Shown: positions 1 through 8,738, counted from the first letter of the stretch. The stretch is 64,000 nt of DNA from Reichenbachiella ulvae (GCF_025833875.1 NZ_JAOYOD010000001.1:1116001-1180000), one strand, 5' to 3'. The notes: a model not told the origin generated them from the letters alone. Translations and numbers: made by a program.

Positions 1-357
1 CTGCCCCTGACTCCTCCCGCTTCCCTATTTTCAGAGCTTGATTATGAATGGGAGTTTGGAAGTAAGGGAATGAAGGATCTAGAAATTGGTTTAAATGCCA
101 AATGGGTCTGGGATCAAAACAGGGTAGATAGAAATGAGAGAGTTACCGAAGGGTACTTCGTTTTGGGAGCCACGCTTGGAACCGGATTTAGGCTGGGGAA
201 TCAGGAAGTCAATTTGTTCCTTTCGGCTAGCAATCTGTTAGACCAGACTTATATGAATCACTTGAGTCGATATAGACTCCTGAATTTGCCAGAACAGGGG
301 CGCAATTTTTCTGTGTCCCTTCATATACCATTGTTTAATCATTCAAAATCAACATAA
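1..357 (+). CDS. TonB-dependent receptor, C-terminal part (5' end outside window)
   Basis: The reading frame is open from base 1 and stops at 355-357, so this is the last 118 codons of a gene that begins upstream. The residues alternate polar and hydrophobic as in outer-membrane beta strands, and the segment 'LFLSASNLLDQTYMNHL' is the typical last-but-one strand region of TonB-dependent receptors ('...NLLDQ.Y..HLSRY'). The end ('GRNFSVSLHIPLF') fits the closing strand. The methionine at 70 is internal and not a start. A DUF4625 lipoprotein follows 4 bases later, probably in the same operon. The family imports scarce ligands across the outer membrane with TonB energy; the ligand cannot be told from this fragment, although the His-rich neighbour hints at a metal. 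Confidence 0.85.
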   Translation: MPLTPPASLFSELDYEWEFGSKGMKDLEIGLNAKWVWDQNRVDRNERVTEGYFVLGATLGTGFRLGNQEVNLFLSASNLLDQTYMNHLSRYRLLNLPEQGRNFSVSLHIPLFNHSKST

Positions 358-361
358 TAAA

Positions 362-1186
362 ATGAAGAAGAATTCATTGTTACTTTTAGGCGCTTTTGCA
401 TTATTTGCTTGTGAATCAGATAATAATGTTCCCGATCTTACAGCTCCGGTAATAACACTAGTAGAACCCCATGAAGGTGATTTGGTAGAAGCTGGGTCGC
501 ATATTCATGTGATAGGAACGGTTACAGATGACGAAGATTTGGGGATGCTCAATATTACTGTTCATGATAACTTTAATGGCCATGGCCATGGTCGAAAATT
601 GGCTGCATTCTCCATTAACCAAAGCTTGTCTATGACGGGTACTTTATTTGATCTGGATCATGAGATATTGGTTGCGGAAGATGCAACTGCTGGCCCTTAC
701 CACGTCGTATTACAAGCCACTGATGCGGTCGGTAACGGGACATCATTTGAGGATGGATCAAGTCAAGAGAGAGAAATATGGATTACCAATACATCCATGG
801 CGATCACGCATTTTGAAAATGAATTAGGTGAAGAGGTGACTCATTATGAAGCCACTGCAGGGGCTGCATTAAGTTTTTATGGTTTGATCGAAGATCAAGT
901 AGGAACCATTGAGCATGTGACTGTATATGTAGAACATTTGGAACTTGCGGATCATGATCACAGTCATGCCAGGACCTTAGCTGAGACGGCTGTATACGAA
1001 AAGGATTTTGAACTAGGAGGAGTTGAGTCAGTTCGGATAGAGGACCTTTTGGCCAATGAGAGTATTATAGTGTCACAGGATTACCTGGATCAATTGGCAA
1101 CAGATGAGCATTTGTCGCTGATTATTCTGAGTAAAGATACGGATGGGAACTTTTCGCGATTCTCAATAGAACTTCATTTTGACTAA
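362..1186 (+). CDS. DUF4625 domain lipoprotein, His-rich
   Basis: 274 residues with a lipoprotein signal peptide (MKKNSLLLLGAFALFAC, lipobox at Cys17) and two Ig-like DUF4625 modules ('APVITLVEPHEGDLVEAG' opens the first). It is probably anchored in the outer membrane. Two His clusters stand out: HGHGHGR near residue 75 and DHDHSHAR near residue 200. It lies 4 bases after a TonB receptor gene, so the pair is probably cotranscribed. DUF4625 proteins commonly accompany TonB receptors in Bacteroidota. The His clusters suggest zinc or another transition metal as the bound ligand; that is inference. The gene ends 6 bases before the convergent helicase gene and I see no terminator hairpin between them. 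Confidence 0.8.
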   Translation: MKKNSLLLLGAFALFACESDNNVPDLTAPVITLVEPHEGDLVEAGSHIHVIGTVTDDEDLGMLNITVHDNFNGHGHGRKLAAFSINQSLSMTGTLFDLDHEILVAEDATAGPYHVVLQATDAVGNGTSFEDGSSQEREIWITNTSMAITHFENELGEEVTHYEATAGAALSFYGLIEDQVGTIEHVTVYVEHLELADHDHSHARTLAETAVYEKDFELGGVESVRIEDLLANESIIVSQDYLDQLATDEHLSLIILSKDTDGNFSRFSIELHFD

Positions 1187-1192
1187 TCTATC

Positions 1193-2590
1193 TTAAAAGA
1201 ACTTACTGTCGAAATTGACAAGGAAGAGTTCGCTCTTGGCACGTGTCATTGCGGTGTAGGACCACCTGATGAAATCTTGCGGATCGAACTCTTCTCCTAA
1301 ATACCCTTGATCCACAAATACTGCGTCCCACTGACCACCTTGTGATTTGTGACAGGTCAGGGCATAGGCATATTTGATCTGGAGTGCGTTGAGATAGGGA
1401 TCCTCCTTCATGGCCTCTTTCTGTTTACCTTTTGGTAAATCCTGATAATCCTTCAATACACTTTGATACAAGGTTAAATTTTGTTCGCGATTGAGTGATG
1501 GACTGTACATGTGAAGACCGTCCAAAATCACTTTGACTTCAAATGGATTTACATCAGGGTAGTCTACGAGTTGGATTTCTAAATCGGCAAATCTGAATCC
1601 GTGAATTTCTTCGTCCCTTTTGATCTTTCTCACCTCAATAAAATCACCATTAGCCAGGAAACCAGATGGTACTTCATCTGTCGCAAAATTGTAGTTGTTT
1701 CTAGAGATCATTAGTAGATCGCCTGCCTCTAGTTCTTCTTCCCGATAGAGTAGATTGTTACGGATATAATGATTGTACATCACCGCATTTTTGTTAGACC
1801 TACAGATAATAAGCGTATTTTCTATCCCGTACTTGTCATGGGCATATCTGAGGCCGTCTTCTAGCCGTTCGGCGGTCATTCGAAATATATCCGGGTGTTT
1901 CTGGGTATGAAGCTTTATCAATTGATCTTTGGTGCCTAGTACATTTCTCAATGAGGTGGCATTTACCAGGATGCCACTTCCTTCAGCTTGCCTGGTGATT
2001 TCGGTCAGCTGCGTACCAAATACATTCAGTCGGTAAACTTCCTTGAGATAGTCAGGATCCAGTGCTAAGCTTTTGTCCTGTTTGACAGGAGGGAGCTGTG
2101 CAATATCCCCAATCAGTATCAACTTGTTGTTTTCCTTTTCGAAAACATAGCTGATCAAATCTGCCAATAGATTTCCTCCTTGATAATCACTCTCAGAACT
2201 GATCATGGAGGCCTCATCTACTATGAAAACAGTGTTGCTCTGGTAGTTTTTGGTTTTGCTAAAGACAGGGCCGTGATCATCCTTGCCGGATTTGGTTTTG
2301 TATATTCGCTTGTGGATAGTAAATGCTGTTCTTTTGGAATATTGACTAATAACCTTAGCGGCCCTACCGGTAGGAGCTAATAGAACGAAACGGTAATTAA
2401 ATAAAGGTAGAACTTTAACCAATGCTCCGACAATGGTGGTTTTACCCGTACCAGCATAGCCTTGCAGTACAAAGGTGGGTTTTTCATGTTTGGCTTCAAT
2501 GAAGCGATCAAATTCTTCAAACATGGCCAGCTGGCTTGCAGTTGGTTCATGCTCAAATTTGTTTTTTAGTATATCGGAGGGTAGCGGCAA
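1193..2590 (-). CDS. ATP-dependent DNA helicase, SF1B RecD/Dda-like
   Basis: 465 residues. Walker A GYAGTGKTT is at residues 44-52, a Walker B 'VFIVDEASM' near residue 125, and the C-terminal UvrD_C_2-type motif 'YALTCHKSQGGQWD' near residue 410, followed by 'WSYTAMTRAKSELFLV'. This set is that of short RecD2/Dda-like superfamily 1B helicases, which move 5' to 3' on single-stranded DNA and act in replication or repair. The long N-terminal region of RecD2 is absent, so it is the compact form annotated in Bacteroidota as AAA family ATPase. It is divergent from the downstream Nudix gene, with an 8-bp inverted repeat between them. The precise role is not shown by the sequence. Confidence 0.85.
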   Translation of the reverse strand: MPLPSDILKNKFEHEPTASQLAMFEEFDRFIEAKHEKPTFVLQGYAGTGKTTIVGALVKVLPLFNYRFVLLAPTGRAAKVISQYSKRTAFTIHKRIYKTKSGKDDHGPVFSKTKNYQSNTVFIVDEASMISSESDYQGGNLLADLISYVFEKENNKLILIGDIAQLPPVKQDKSLALDPDYLKEVYRLNVFGTQLTEITRQAEGSGILVNATSLRNVLGTKDQLIKLHTQKHPDIFRMTAERLEDGLRYAHDKYGIENTLIICRSNKNAVMYNHYIRNNLLYREEELEAGDLLMISRNNYNFATDEVPSGFLANGDFIEVRKIKRDEEIHGFRFADLEIQLVDYPDVNPFEVKVILDGLHMYSPSLNREQNLTLYQSVLKDYQDLPKGKQKEAMKEDPYLNALQIKYAYALTCHKSQGGQWDAVFVDQGYLGEEFDPQDFIRWSYTAMTRAKSELFLVNFDSKFF

Positions 2591-2627
2591 TATATCCTTG
2601 TTTGTGGTATTGTTCGAAAAACCTTTA

Positions 2628-2648
2628 ACTTCCCATCCATTGGGAAGT
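2628..2648. repeat. 8-bp inverted repeat between divergent helicase and Nudix genes
   Basis: ACTTCCCA (2628-2635) and TGGGAAGT (2641-2648) are perfect inverted copies with a 5-base spacer. They sit 38 bases upstream of the helicase start and 23 bases upstream of the Nudix start. It could be an operator or a hairpin in either leader; there is no T-tract, so it is not an intrinsic terminator. Confidence 0.45.
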
Positions 2649-2670
2649 GCAATGATAAGAATCGGCTTTC

Positions 2671-3162
2671 ATGTCAAGTGAAGAAATCAAAAGTATTTTT
2701 GGACAAAGGGTAAGAGTCCGTGTCATGGGCTTGTATAGACGTCAAGACCAGCTGCTATTGTTGAGGCACCGAGGACTCAATGAAGCCAACGAACTATGGT
2801 TGCCACCAGGAGGTGGGGTTGAGTTTGGCGAAGGGCTGGAAGAGGCGCTTATACGTGAGTTTAATGAGGAGATAGGAGTAGAGGCAAAAGTCGGTGAGTT
2901 TTTGTTCTTTTCAGAATTCAAGTCTGGTGAATTACATGCCATTGAGCTGTTTTTTTCTGTGGACACTGTGGAAGGTGATCTTCAATTAGGTTTTGATCCT
3001 GAAATGGAAGGGGGGCAAGTGATAGATCAATACAAATTGATGGGAATAGAAGAAATAAAAAAACTTCCAAAGGGTTGCTTTCATCCTGTGTTTCAGAACC
3101 TTCGAAATCTTGACGAATTGTTCAGATATCAGGGATTTTTTAATTTTAGAAATAATGTCTAA
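2671..3162 (+). CDS. Nudix hydrolase
   Basis: 163 residues. A perfect Nudix box (G-x5-E-x7-REFNEEIGV) covers residues 48-70, giving Mg-dependent hydrolysis of a nucleoside diphosphate linked to another moiety. The PPGGG turn before the box and the acidic loop after it are normal for the fold. The substrate cannot be read from the sequence. It starts 80 bases from the divergent helicase gene and is followed by a separate short transcription unit at 3229. Confidence 0.88.
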   Translation: MSSEEIKSIFGQRVRVRVMGLYRRQDQLLLLRHRGLNEANELWLPPGGGVEFGEGLEEALIREFNEEIGVEAKVGEFLFFSEFKSGELHAIELFFSVDTVEGDLQLGFDPEMEGGQVIDQYKLMGIEEIKKLPKGCFHPVFQNLRNLDELFRYQGFFNFRNNV

Positions 3163-3228
3163 AATAGCGCCACCTTAAAAAAAGAATTACTTTAAAAATA
3201 TTTATACTTGCAAAAAATTGAATCAAGG

Positions 3229-3816
3229 ATGGAGAAAACTAAAATCATATCTATTGTCTTTTTTATAATCTCACTTCTTCTAGCAGCATATCTAGGAAAG
3301 AGTATTTTTACCTCTATTGATCAGGCTGAGAGTATTGAGAGAGGAGAAAAAGCGGTAATACAAAAGTTGTCTATGATCAGAGAAGCTCAAATCGCTTATC
3401 AGTCTGTGAATGGTAACTACACTAGTGATTGGGATAAATTAAAATCTTTCATAGATACAGGTAAGTTCTATTTGGTAGATAGAGTAGAGCATATCATCAC
3501 TTTGGATTATGGTGCGGATAGTGTTTATGTAGAATTCGATACATTGGGAACAGTTTTAGTTAAGGATTCAGTTTTTTCTGCTAAAAAATACCCTAAGTTT
3601 AATTTAGAAACACTTTCAAAAGTTCCTGGAAAGGATGCAGAGTTTGAAATGTGGGCTGACGAAATTGAAAAGAGTGGAGTTAAAATAGATGTGGTTGAAG
3701 TTAAAAACCCTGCACCTATTGACCCTGCTAGAAAAGAAGAGAATGAAGCCAGAACTAGGAAACCTCTTAGATTTGGTTCTAGAACTAATGTAACAACAGC
3801 TGGTAACTGGGAATAA
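3229..3816 (+). CDS. hypothetical protein with one N-terminal membrane segment
   Basis: About 195 residues starting at ATG 3229 (MEKTKIISIVFFIISLLLAA). I reject the TTG at 3208 as start because it lies inside a probable promoter -7 element (TATACTTG, 3203-3210). One transmembrane segment covers residues 5-24, followed by a short coiled region ('ESIERGEKAVIQKLSMIREAQIAYQSVNG') resembling the stalk of pseudopilin-like proteins, then a soluble domain and a basic tail. It is 5 bases before the DUF3822 gene, so the two are cotranscribed. No family recognised with certainty; this arrangement next to DUF3822 and coaD recurs in Cytophagales. Function unknown. Confidence 0.7.
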   Translation: MEKTKIISIVFFIISLLLAAYLGKSIFTSIDQAESIERGEKAVIQKLSMIREAQIAYQSVNGNYTSDWDKLKSFIDTGKFYLVDRVEHIITLDYGADSVYVEFDTLGTVLVKDSVFSAKKYPKFNLETLSKVPGKDAEFEMWADEIEKSGVKIDVVEVKNPAPIDPARKEENEARTRKPLRFGSRTNVTTAGNWE

Positions 3817-3821
3817 AAACT

Positions 3822-4712
3822 TTGGAGACAACAAAATCCACGTTATACAAATTAGTATCAAGAGTAAAAGACAATAGATTCGATGTAGATAAACTACACG
3901 ACTATTGTCTTTTATTGCAAATAGGAATTAGAGATATACAGGTGTGTGTCACTGACTCCAAGGATAATTCTTGCCTATTGGTTGAGGATTTTCTGCTTTT
4001 GGAGATCAAGACCGTGAATGCTAGATTGAAAGCATTGGCGAACCTATTTGAAAACCATCATTTGCTTAAAGCAGGGTTTTGGAAATCAGTGAAACTATCG
4101 CTGAAAAGTCATAAATTTTCTTTGGTGCCTTCTTCGCATTTTATTCCTGATTCTATTGGGGAATACTTGAAGTTGAACTGTGTAGTCAACCCGAATGTTG
4201 AGGGCGAATATTATTATCAGCACAAGTCGTCTAATGTTGTCAATGCTTTCGCCGCTGACAAACGCCTGGTGAGCTGGGTGGAGTCTCTCTATCCCGCTAT
4301 TGATGTAACTGTGATGCATCAGGGCAGTTCTTTGATAGAAGCTATTCTTAGACAAAAGGGGGCTACTGAAGGTAAGAATGTGTATTGCATTCTTGACAGA
4401 AATGTGCTTCACGTATTTGTGTCTCAAAGCAGTCAGCTTTATTACTACAACCAGTTTTCTATCAAATCCAGTAAGGAGTTGTTGAAATATACTATGCTGG
4501 TTTTCAAAGAATTTGAATTGGATCAGCGTACCCAGCCCGTCGTGTTTTGGGGTAGTCTTTCTGAAAAAGGTGAATCTTTGGCGCTGTTAAGGAAATACAT
4601 TAGAAATGTGAATTTGGGCAAGAAACCTGGTTTCTTAAGGTTCAATTACATGTTTGATGAGATTCCTGATCATCATCATATCGATCTGTTCAGTATGCAC
4701 CTTTGCGACTAA
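3822..4712 (+). CDS. DUF3822 family protein (TTG start)
   Basis: 296 residues. The likely start is TTG at 3822, 5 bases after the previous stop: no ATG lies in frame before the middle of the protein, and the N-terminus 'METTKSTLYKLVSRVKDNRFDVDK' is typical of the family. DUF3822 proteins have an actin/ASKHA-like fold by prediction and are found in Bacteroidota next to coaD and rsmD. Here rsmD is missing between it and coaD. The C-terminus ends 11 bases before coaD. Function is not known; the linkage to coaD is conserved but not explained. Confidence 0.82.
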   Translation: METTKSTLYKLVSRVKDNRFDVDKLHDYCLLLQIGIRDIQVCVTDSKDNSCLLVEDFLLLEIKTVNARLKALANLFENHHLLKAGFWKSVKLSLKSHKFSLVPSSHFIPDSIGEYLKLNCVVNPNVEGEYYYQHKSSNVVNAFAADKRLVSWVESLYPAIDVTVMHQGSSLIEAILRQKGATEGKNVYCILDRNVLHVFVSQSSQLYYYNQFSIKSSKELLKYTMLVFKEFELDQRTQPVVFWGSLSEKGESLALLRKYIRNVNLGKKPGFLRFNYMFDEIPDHHHIDLFSMHLCD

Positions 4713-4723
4713 ATCGCGACGAG

Positions 4724-5185
4724 ATGGCAGCTGATAAGAAAATAGCAATGTTTCCTGGTTCTTTTGATCCCTTCACCAAGGGGCATGAGGACATCGTGCG
4801 TAGAGCTTCTGCTCTCTTTGATGAGATTATCATTGCCATTGGTCATAATTCCAAGAAGCAGAGATACTTCGAAATTGATTACATGATTGATAGGATTGAA
4901 TCAACTTTTGCTGATGATCCCAGTATATCTGTTATTACCTACAATGAATTGACTGCTTCTCTTGCAGAAAAGTATAATGCCAATTATTTGCTGAGAGGAT
5001 TAAGAAATACCACAGATTTCGAATATGAGAACAGCATCGCACAGGTCAATCGATACCTGAATGATAAATTAGAGACTGTCTTTCTCATTACCTCACCTGA
5101 ATGGGCACACATCAGCTCGACAATTATCAGAGAAGTGCACAAATATGATGGAGACATCAGCCCTTTTGTACCTTATGAGGTGTAA
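4724..5185 (+). CDS. coaD: pantetheine-phosphate adenylyltransferase (CoaD)
   Basis: 153 residues from ATG 4724 (MAADKKIAMFPGSFDPFTKG); the TTG at 4703 overlaps the DUF3822 stop and is less likely. It transfers AMP from ATP to 4'-phosphopantetheine to make dephospho-CoA, the penultimate step of coenzyme A synthesis, in the cytoplasm. The nucleotidyltransferase motif FPGSFDPFTKGH, the LRGLRNTTDFEYE substrate loop and the C-terminal ISSTIIRE motif are all present and the length is normal. It is cotranscribed with DUF3822 and converges on a second Nudix gene 6 bases away. Confidence 0.96.
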   Translation: MAADKKIAMFPGSFDPFTKGHEDIVRRASALFDEIIIAIGHNSKKQRYFEIDYMIDRIESTFADDPSISVITYNELTASLAEKYNANYLLRGLRNTTDFEYENSIAQVNRYLNDKLETVFLITSPEWAHISSTIIREVHKYDGDISPFVPYEV

Positions 5186-5191
5186 TTAGCC

Positions 5192-5872
5192 TTAGGTCAA
5201 TACCTTGTCCTGTAAGCTCCTATGTTTTTTGATGACTTGCTCTATCGTTCTATATGAATGAAACATCGCTACATCTACTTCTGAACGACTCATGAAAATG
5301 GCAGCATCTATATTCTCCTCCTTTTGTGGTTTTATTTTGCTGTCATCCAGGCAATGCATTCGATACCAATGTGTCTTTTTTAGCACATATTTTTGTTTCA
5401 TCAGGTAAGTGTGCCAGGTCGAGCAGATCTTTTCTATGATTTCCACCTTGGCACCTGTTTCTTCCTCTACTTCACGGATCGCACCTTCTCTGGTCTTTTC
5501 ATTCTTTTCCAATTTCCCTTTTGGGATATCCCAGAGATCGTTTCTATGAATCAACAATATCTTCTTTCCTTTTTCTACTACTCCACCAGCAGCTTCGACT
5601 AGGTTGAAATGGGAAACAAGGTAGTTTCTAGCCGTTTCTTTATCCTGAACCACTATTTCTACACTTTTGATTTTTTGGTGTTTCTTGTTGGTCATGATTT
5701 TGAGCAACTTGTCGATAGCACTATCAGGTTTGTTTTCCAGCAATACATGACCTTTCAATTTGGCAAGCGGAATCAATGTCTCGGAATCATCCAGAATGAG
5801 GTCGTAAAACTTGAGAGGTTTCTTTCTCTTGTCTCTGATCCTTACTGGGATTTCGTTCATGTATATTTTCAT
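5192..5872 (-). CDS. Nudix hydrolase with N-terminal extension
   Basis: 226 residues. The Nudix box (G-x5-E-x7-REVEEETGA) is at residues 119-141, after a 90-residue N-terminal extension rich in Lys that is conserved in the Bacteroidota members linked to pyrE and coaD. The catalytic part 'LWDIPKGKLEKNEKT' resembles Ap4A/diphosphoinositol-type Nudix enzymes, but the substrate is not shown. It is divergent from pyrE with 91 bases between the starts and convergent with coaD. Start chosen at the first ATG of the frame (MKIYMNEIPV). Confidence 0.87.
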   Translation of the reverse strand: MKIYMNEIPVRIRDKRKKPLKFYDLILDDSETLIPLAKLKGHVLLENKPDSAIDKLLKIMTNKKHQKIKSVEIVVQDKETARNYLVSHFNLVEAAGGVVEKGKKILLIHRNDLWDIPKGKLEKNEKTREGAIREVEEETGAKVEIIEKICSTWHTYLMKQKYVLKKTHWYRMHCLDDSKIKPQKEENIDAAIFMSRSEVDVAMFHSYRTIEQVIKKHRSLQDKVLT

Positions 5873-5926
5873 AAGAAAAGGAATATGTACTAGTCGTACA
5901 ATATTAGAAAAGTCTAGAGAATATAA

Positions 5927-5959
5927 TTGACAGAAAAGCTTAAAGTTTTGCTATTTTCG
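5927..5959 (+). promoter_or_regulatory. predicted pyrE promoter
   Basis: TTG (5927-5929) and TATTTTCG (5952-5959) are 22 bases apart, close to the Bacteroidetes consensus TTG...TAnnTTTG. Transcription would begin within a few bases of the pyrE ATG at 5964, so the mRNA would be leaderless or nearly so. Pattern match only. Confidence 0.4.
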
Positions 5960-5963
5960 CAGC

Positions 5964-6614
5964 ATGAGTAATCAAGGATCTAACGTGGCACTACGATCAA
6001 GAATCGCATCGGAGTTGCTCAAAATCAAAGCTATTAAGTTAAGTCCCTCGGAACCATTCAAATGGAGCTCGGGATGGAACTCACCCATCTACTGCGACAA
6101 TCGTATGACCTTGTCCTATCCTGATCTGCGTACCATGATCAAGAATGCCTTCGTGCAGGATATCAAATTGCGCTACCCAGAGGTAGAGGTAATTGCCGGT
6201 GTTGCGACAGCTGGTATCCCTCAGGGAGCGATCATTGCCGAAAACATGAATCTTCCCTTTATCTACGTGAGAGATAAGGCCAAAGCGCACGGTACGGCCA
6301 ACAGGATCGAAGGTAAAATTCAGGAAGGAAAAAACGTAGTAGTGATTGAAGACTTGATCTCTACCGGAGGAAGTTCTATTAAGGCCATAGAAGCATTGAG
6401 AGAAGCTGGTATGAAGGTTTTAGGTCTTGCTGCCATATTCTCATATTGTTTCCCACAAGCTGATAAAAACCTGGAAGCTGCAGAGGTGGATTATTTTACT
6501 CTATCTGGATACGATGTCTTATTGGATATCGCAAAAAATGAAAAATACATTGAACCAGAAGCAATGGAATCTCTAGCTGCCTGGCGAAAGGATCCAGAAA
6601 ATTGGAATGTCTGA
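5964..6614 (+). CDS. pyrE: orotate phosphoribosyltransferase (PyrE)
   Basis: 216 residues. It joins orotate and PRPP to give OMP in pyrimidine synthesis. The PRPP-binding motif VVVIEDLISTGGSS is near residue 125 and the loop 'RDKAKAHGTANRIEG' carries the catalytic Lys residues. The N-terminal 'SPSEPFKWSSGWNSPIYCD' is characteristic of PyrE. Length is normal. A strong intrinsic terminator follows 25 bases after the stop, so it is a single-gene unit on this strand. Confidence 0.96.
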   Translation: MSNQGSNVALRSRIASELLKIKAIKLSPSEPFKWSSGWNSPIYCDNRMTLSYPDLRTMIKNAFVQDIKLRYPEVEVIAGVATAGIPQGAIIAENMNLPFIYVRDKAKAHGTANRIEGKIQEGKNVVVIEDLISTGGSSIKAIEALREAGMKVLGLAAIFSYCFPQADKNLEAAEVDYFTLSGYDVLLDIAKNEKYIEPEAMESLAAWRKDPENWNV

Positions 6615-6638
6615 AATACTTATTAAACGATATATGAG

Positions 6639-6666
6639 GCCCGCAGAGATGTGGGCTTTTTTTATT
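6639..6666 (+). terminator. Rho-independent terminator after pyrE
   Basis: GCCCGCA (6639-6645) pairs with TGTGGGC (6650-6656; one G-U pair) across a 4-base loop, followed by a run of seven T. On the minus strand there is no T-tract, so it serves pyrE only. Confidence 0.85.
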
Positions 6667-7431
6667 TTAGAATTTTTCAATCACGCCCAATCCGAATAAG
6701 GCAAAATCGTATTTGACCGGATCTTTTGGATCTAGTGTTCTTAAATTCTCGGTCAGCTCGGTGGCGGCTTGCCAGTCACTTTGCTTTCTGTTTAGCAATA
6801 ACAGTTTTTGTGCCGTTCGTTGTACGTGAACGTCTAAGGGGCAAATGAGATTTTCTGGTTTTATATTTTTCCAGATTCCAAAATCAACCCCACAATGATC
6901 CTGTCTTACCATCCATCTCAAATACATGTTGAGCCTTTTGCAGGCTGATTTTCTGGCAGGTGTGGATACGTGTTTTTTAGTTCGGTCCGGGGCATATTCC
7001 AAGCTGAAAAAGTATTGATGGTAGTTTTTTAACATGGTCGATAAATCCACTTCTAAACCTTGAGTAAAAGCATGCTCCAGAGAATCATGTTGTTGATAAT
7101 GATGCTTTAGAAAGGAAATGAAGTACAATGTATCCGTATAGTTAAATGTACGGTGCTTGAAATGAACAAAGGCTTTAAGATCCTGATCCGAATGATTGAG
7201 TACAAAATCATGAGGGGAGTTGTCCATCAAGGCCAGTAATTCGTGGCATTTGTTGATAATGGTTTTTCGCAAGCCCCAGGCCAGTGTGGCTGCAAACAAA
7301 CCCGCAATCTCAATATCTTGCTTCTTGCTGTATTCGTGGGGAATACAAATCGGGTCATCTGCAATGAAGCCTGGCTGATTGTATTCTTCTACTTTTTGAT
7401 CTAAAAATGTCTTGAGTTTTTGATCAATCAT
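6667..7431 (-). CDS. TIGR02757 family protein
   Basis: 254 residues matching the TIGR02757 (DUF2400) family in length and in motifs such as 'IPHEYSKKQDIEIAGLFAATLAWG' near the start and 'KRLNMYLRWMVRQD' near residue 165, followed by 'LICPLDVHVQRTA'. The last motif pattern (helix-hairpin-helix-like, with Asp) resembles the HhH-GPD DNA glycosylase superfamily, so a role in DNA repair is possible but unproven. Its start overlaps the end of the LysM gene by 4 bases, which points to translational coupling in one operon. Confidence 0.85.
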   Translation of the reverse strand: MIDQKLKTFLDQKVEEYNQPGFIADDPICIPHEYSKKQDIEIAGLFAATLAWGLRKTIINKCHELLALMDNSPHDFVLNHSDQDLKAFVHFKHRTFNYTDTLYFISFLKHHYQQHDSLEHAFTQGLEVDLSTMLKNYHQYFFSLEYAPDRTKKHVSTPARKSACKRLNMYLRWMVRQDHCGVDFGIWKNIKPENLICPLDVHVQRTAQKLLLLNRKQSDWQAATELTENLRTLDPKDPVKYDFALFGLGVIEKF

Positions 7432-8738
7432 TTTTCGACATAAGAAGCCTGAACTGGGATTTTATAATCCAGAGCGCCCAATCCTAAGAATGCAGCATGT
7501 GAGATTCGAAGCATCACATTCTTGTTGAGCCCACTCTCAGGCAGATTGCCTACCACTCTTACATCCACTTCTTTACCATTCATTTGATTGATCACTTTCA
7601 TCAATGTACCTGGAGGCGCGTCTCGATGTAGCGCGAGGTATTTGGTAGTGTGATCAGTATCCTCGATTTCCATCGCGAAACCTTCTTGCTTAATTTCTAT
7701 TTTACCCTCCTGATTTACATTGGCAGTGGTTTTGATGGGAGAGTTATCGGTTTTGACAAAGATGGTGTCCAATGCTGCTTCTTTCTTTTTAACCTCTGCC
7801 AATTGGGGCGTCTTTTTAGTTGAATCAGCTTTTGTCGGTTTTGGAGCAACAACAAGTAGCTTTTGTCCAATGCTAAGGTTGTATGATTCCAGATTGTTCC
7901 ATGCAACTAGCGAATCCAGATCTTGGTTGTATTTTTTCGAAATGGAAAACATGGTTTCAGATGGTGCTACAGTGTGGTACTGGCTGCTGTCCAATGTGGA
8001 TGGTGCTGGAGTTAACTCTTCTGTAGGTTCTTCTGCCAGATCAGATTGTACCACCATGGATTTATCATTCAAACCTTCTAGCCAAAGCGTATCACCGACT
8101 CCTATGTTGTCAGAATTGAGTTTATTGTATTTTCTAAGAGAATCAAGAGCTAAGTTGTATTTCCTTGAGATGGAGAACAAGGTTTCAGAGCTTGCCACGA
8201 TATGAAAACTTTTTTCCGTTCTTTCTTCCTGCTTATCAGGGGTGGTTTTTTCGGTCGGTGCAAGATCAACTCGGGCTTTTTGAATCCAAAGTGTATCACC
8301 AATTCCAATTTCATTGGAGCTCAATTGATTGATTTGGCGGATGGAGTCTACGGACATCTCGTATTTTCTGGAAATTGCGAAAAGCGTTTCTCCTGGTTGA
8401 ACGATATGATACTTGTCAAAATCATCTGGGGTAGGGACTGTCGGTTTTTCTTCTTTATTTCGACTGAAGAGTCCTTTCTTTTCACCTGTTGGTATTTTGA
8501 GCACGGTAAACATCTTAAGGCCGTCATTCACCTCCGGATTGTACTTTCTGATTTCGTCTACTGAAACTCCGTATTTTCTGGAAATAGAAAACAGAGTCTC
8601 TTGAGGCTCTACTCTATGTATGATGAATTTTTGTCCTTTGATTTTCTCTGTACGCAGGCTGTCCATTGGAGAAGCTTGAGACACAAGTCCAATCAAAAGA
8701 AAAAAGAAGGTTAAGGTTACTTTATAATTCAATGACAT
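7428..8738 (-). CDS. LysM-repeat protein with C-terminal RlpA-like domain
   Basis: 436 residues from the ATG at 8738 (MSLNYKVTLTFFFLLIGLVS); the frame continues 16 codons further upstream but the chosen start gives a clean signal peptide. Four LysM repeats follow, each with the 'ETLFSISRKY' core, at roughly residues 35-85, 105-150, 175-220 and 250-295. The C-terminus (about 345-430: 'YLALHRDAPPGTLMKV', 'VRVVGNLPE') resembles the double-psi barrel of RlpA. It should bind peptidoglycan in the periplasm. The start overlaps the end of the upstream gene by 17 bases and its end overlaps TIGR02757, so the three genes form a coupled operon. Confidence 0.88.
   Translation of the reverse strand: MSLNYKVTLTFFFLLIGLVSQASPMDSLRTEKIKGQKFIIHRVEPQETLFSISRKYGVSVDEIRKYNPEVNDGLKMFTVLKIPTGEKKGLFSRNKEEKPTVPTPDDFDKYHIVQPGETLFAISRKYEMSVDSIRQINQLSSNEIGIGDTLWIQKARVDLAPTEKTTPDKQEERTEKSFHIVASSETLFSISRKYNLALDSLRKYNKLNSDNIGVGDTLWLEGLNDKSMVVQSDLAEEPTEELTPAPSTLDSSQYHTVAPSETMFSISKKYNQDLDSLVAWNNLESYNLSIGQKLLVVAPKPTKADSTKKTPQLAEVKKKEAALDTIFVKTDNSPIKTTANVNQEGKIEIKQEGFAMEIEDTDHTTKYLALHRDAPPGTLMKVINQMNGKEVDVRVVGNLPESGLNKNVMLRISHAAFLGLGALDYKIPVQASYVEK

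Noticed and set aside
3208..3228. TTG start for the hypothetical gene at 3229
   Set aside because: It falls in a probable -7 promoter box, and the ATG at 3229 gives a clean membrane-anchored N-terminus.
7720..8604. Long frames on the plus strand over the LysM gene
   Set aside because: They mirror the repetitive LysM codons in the antisense frame and have no recognisable domains or start signals.
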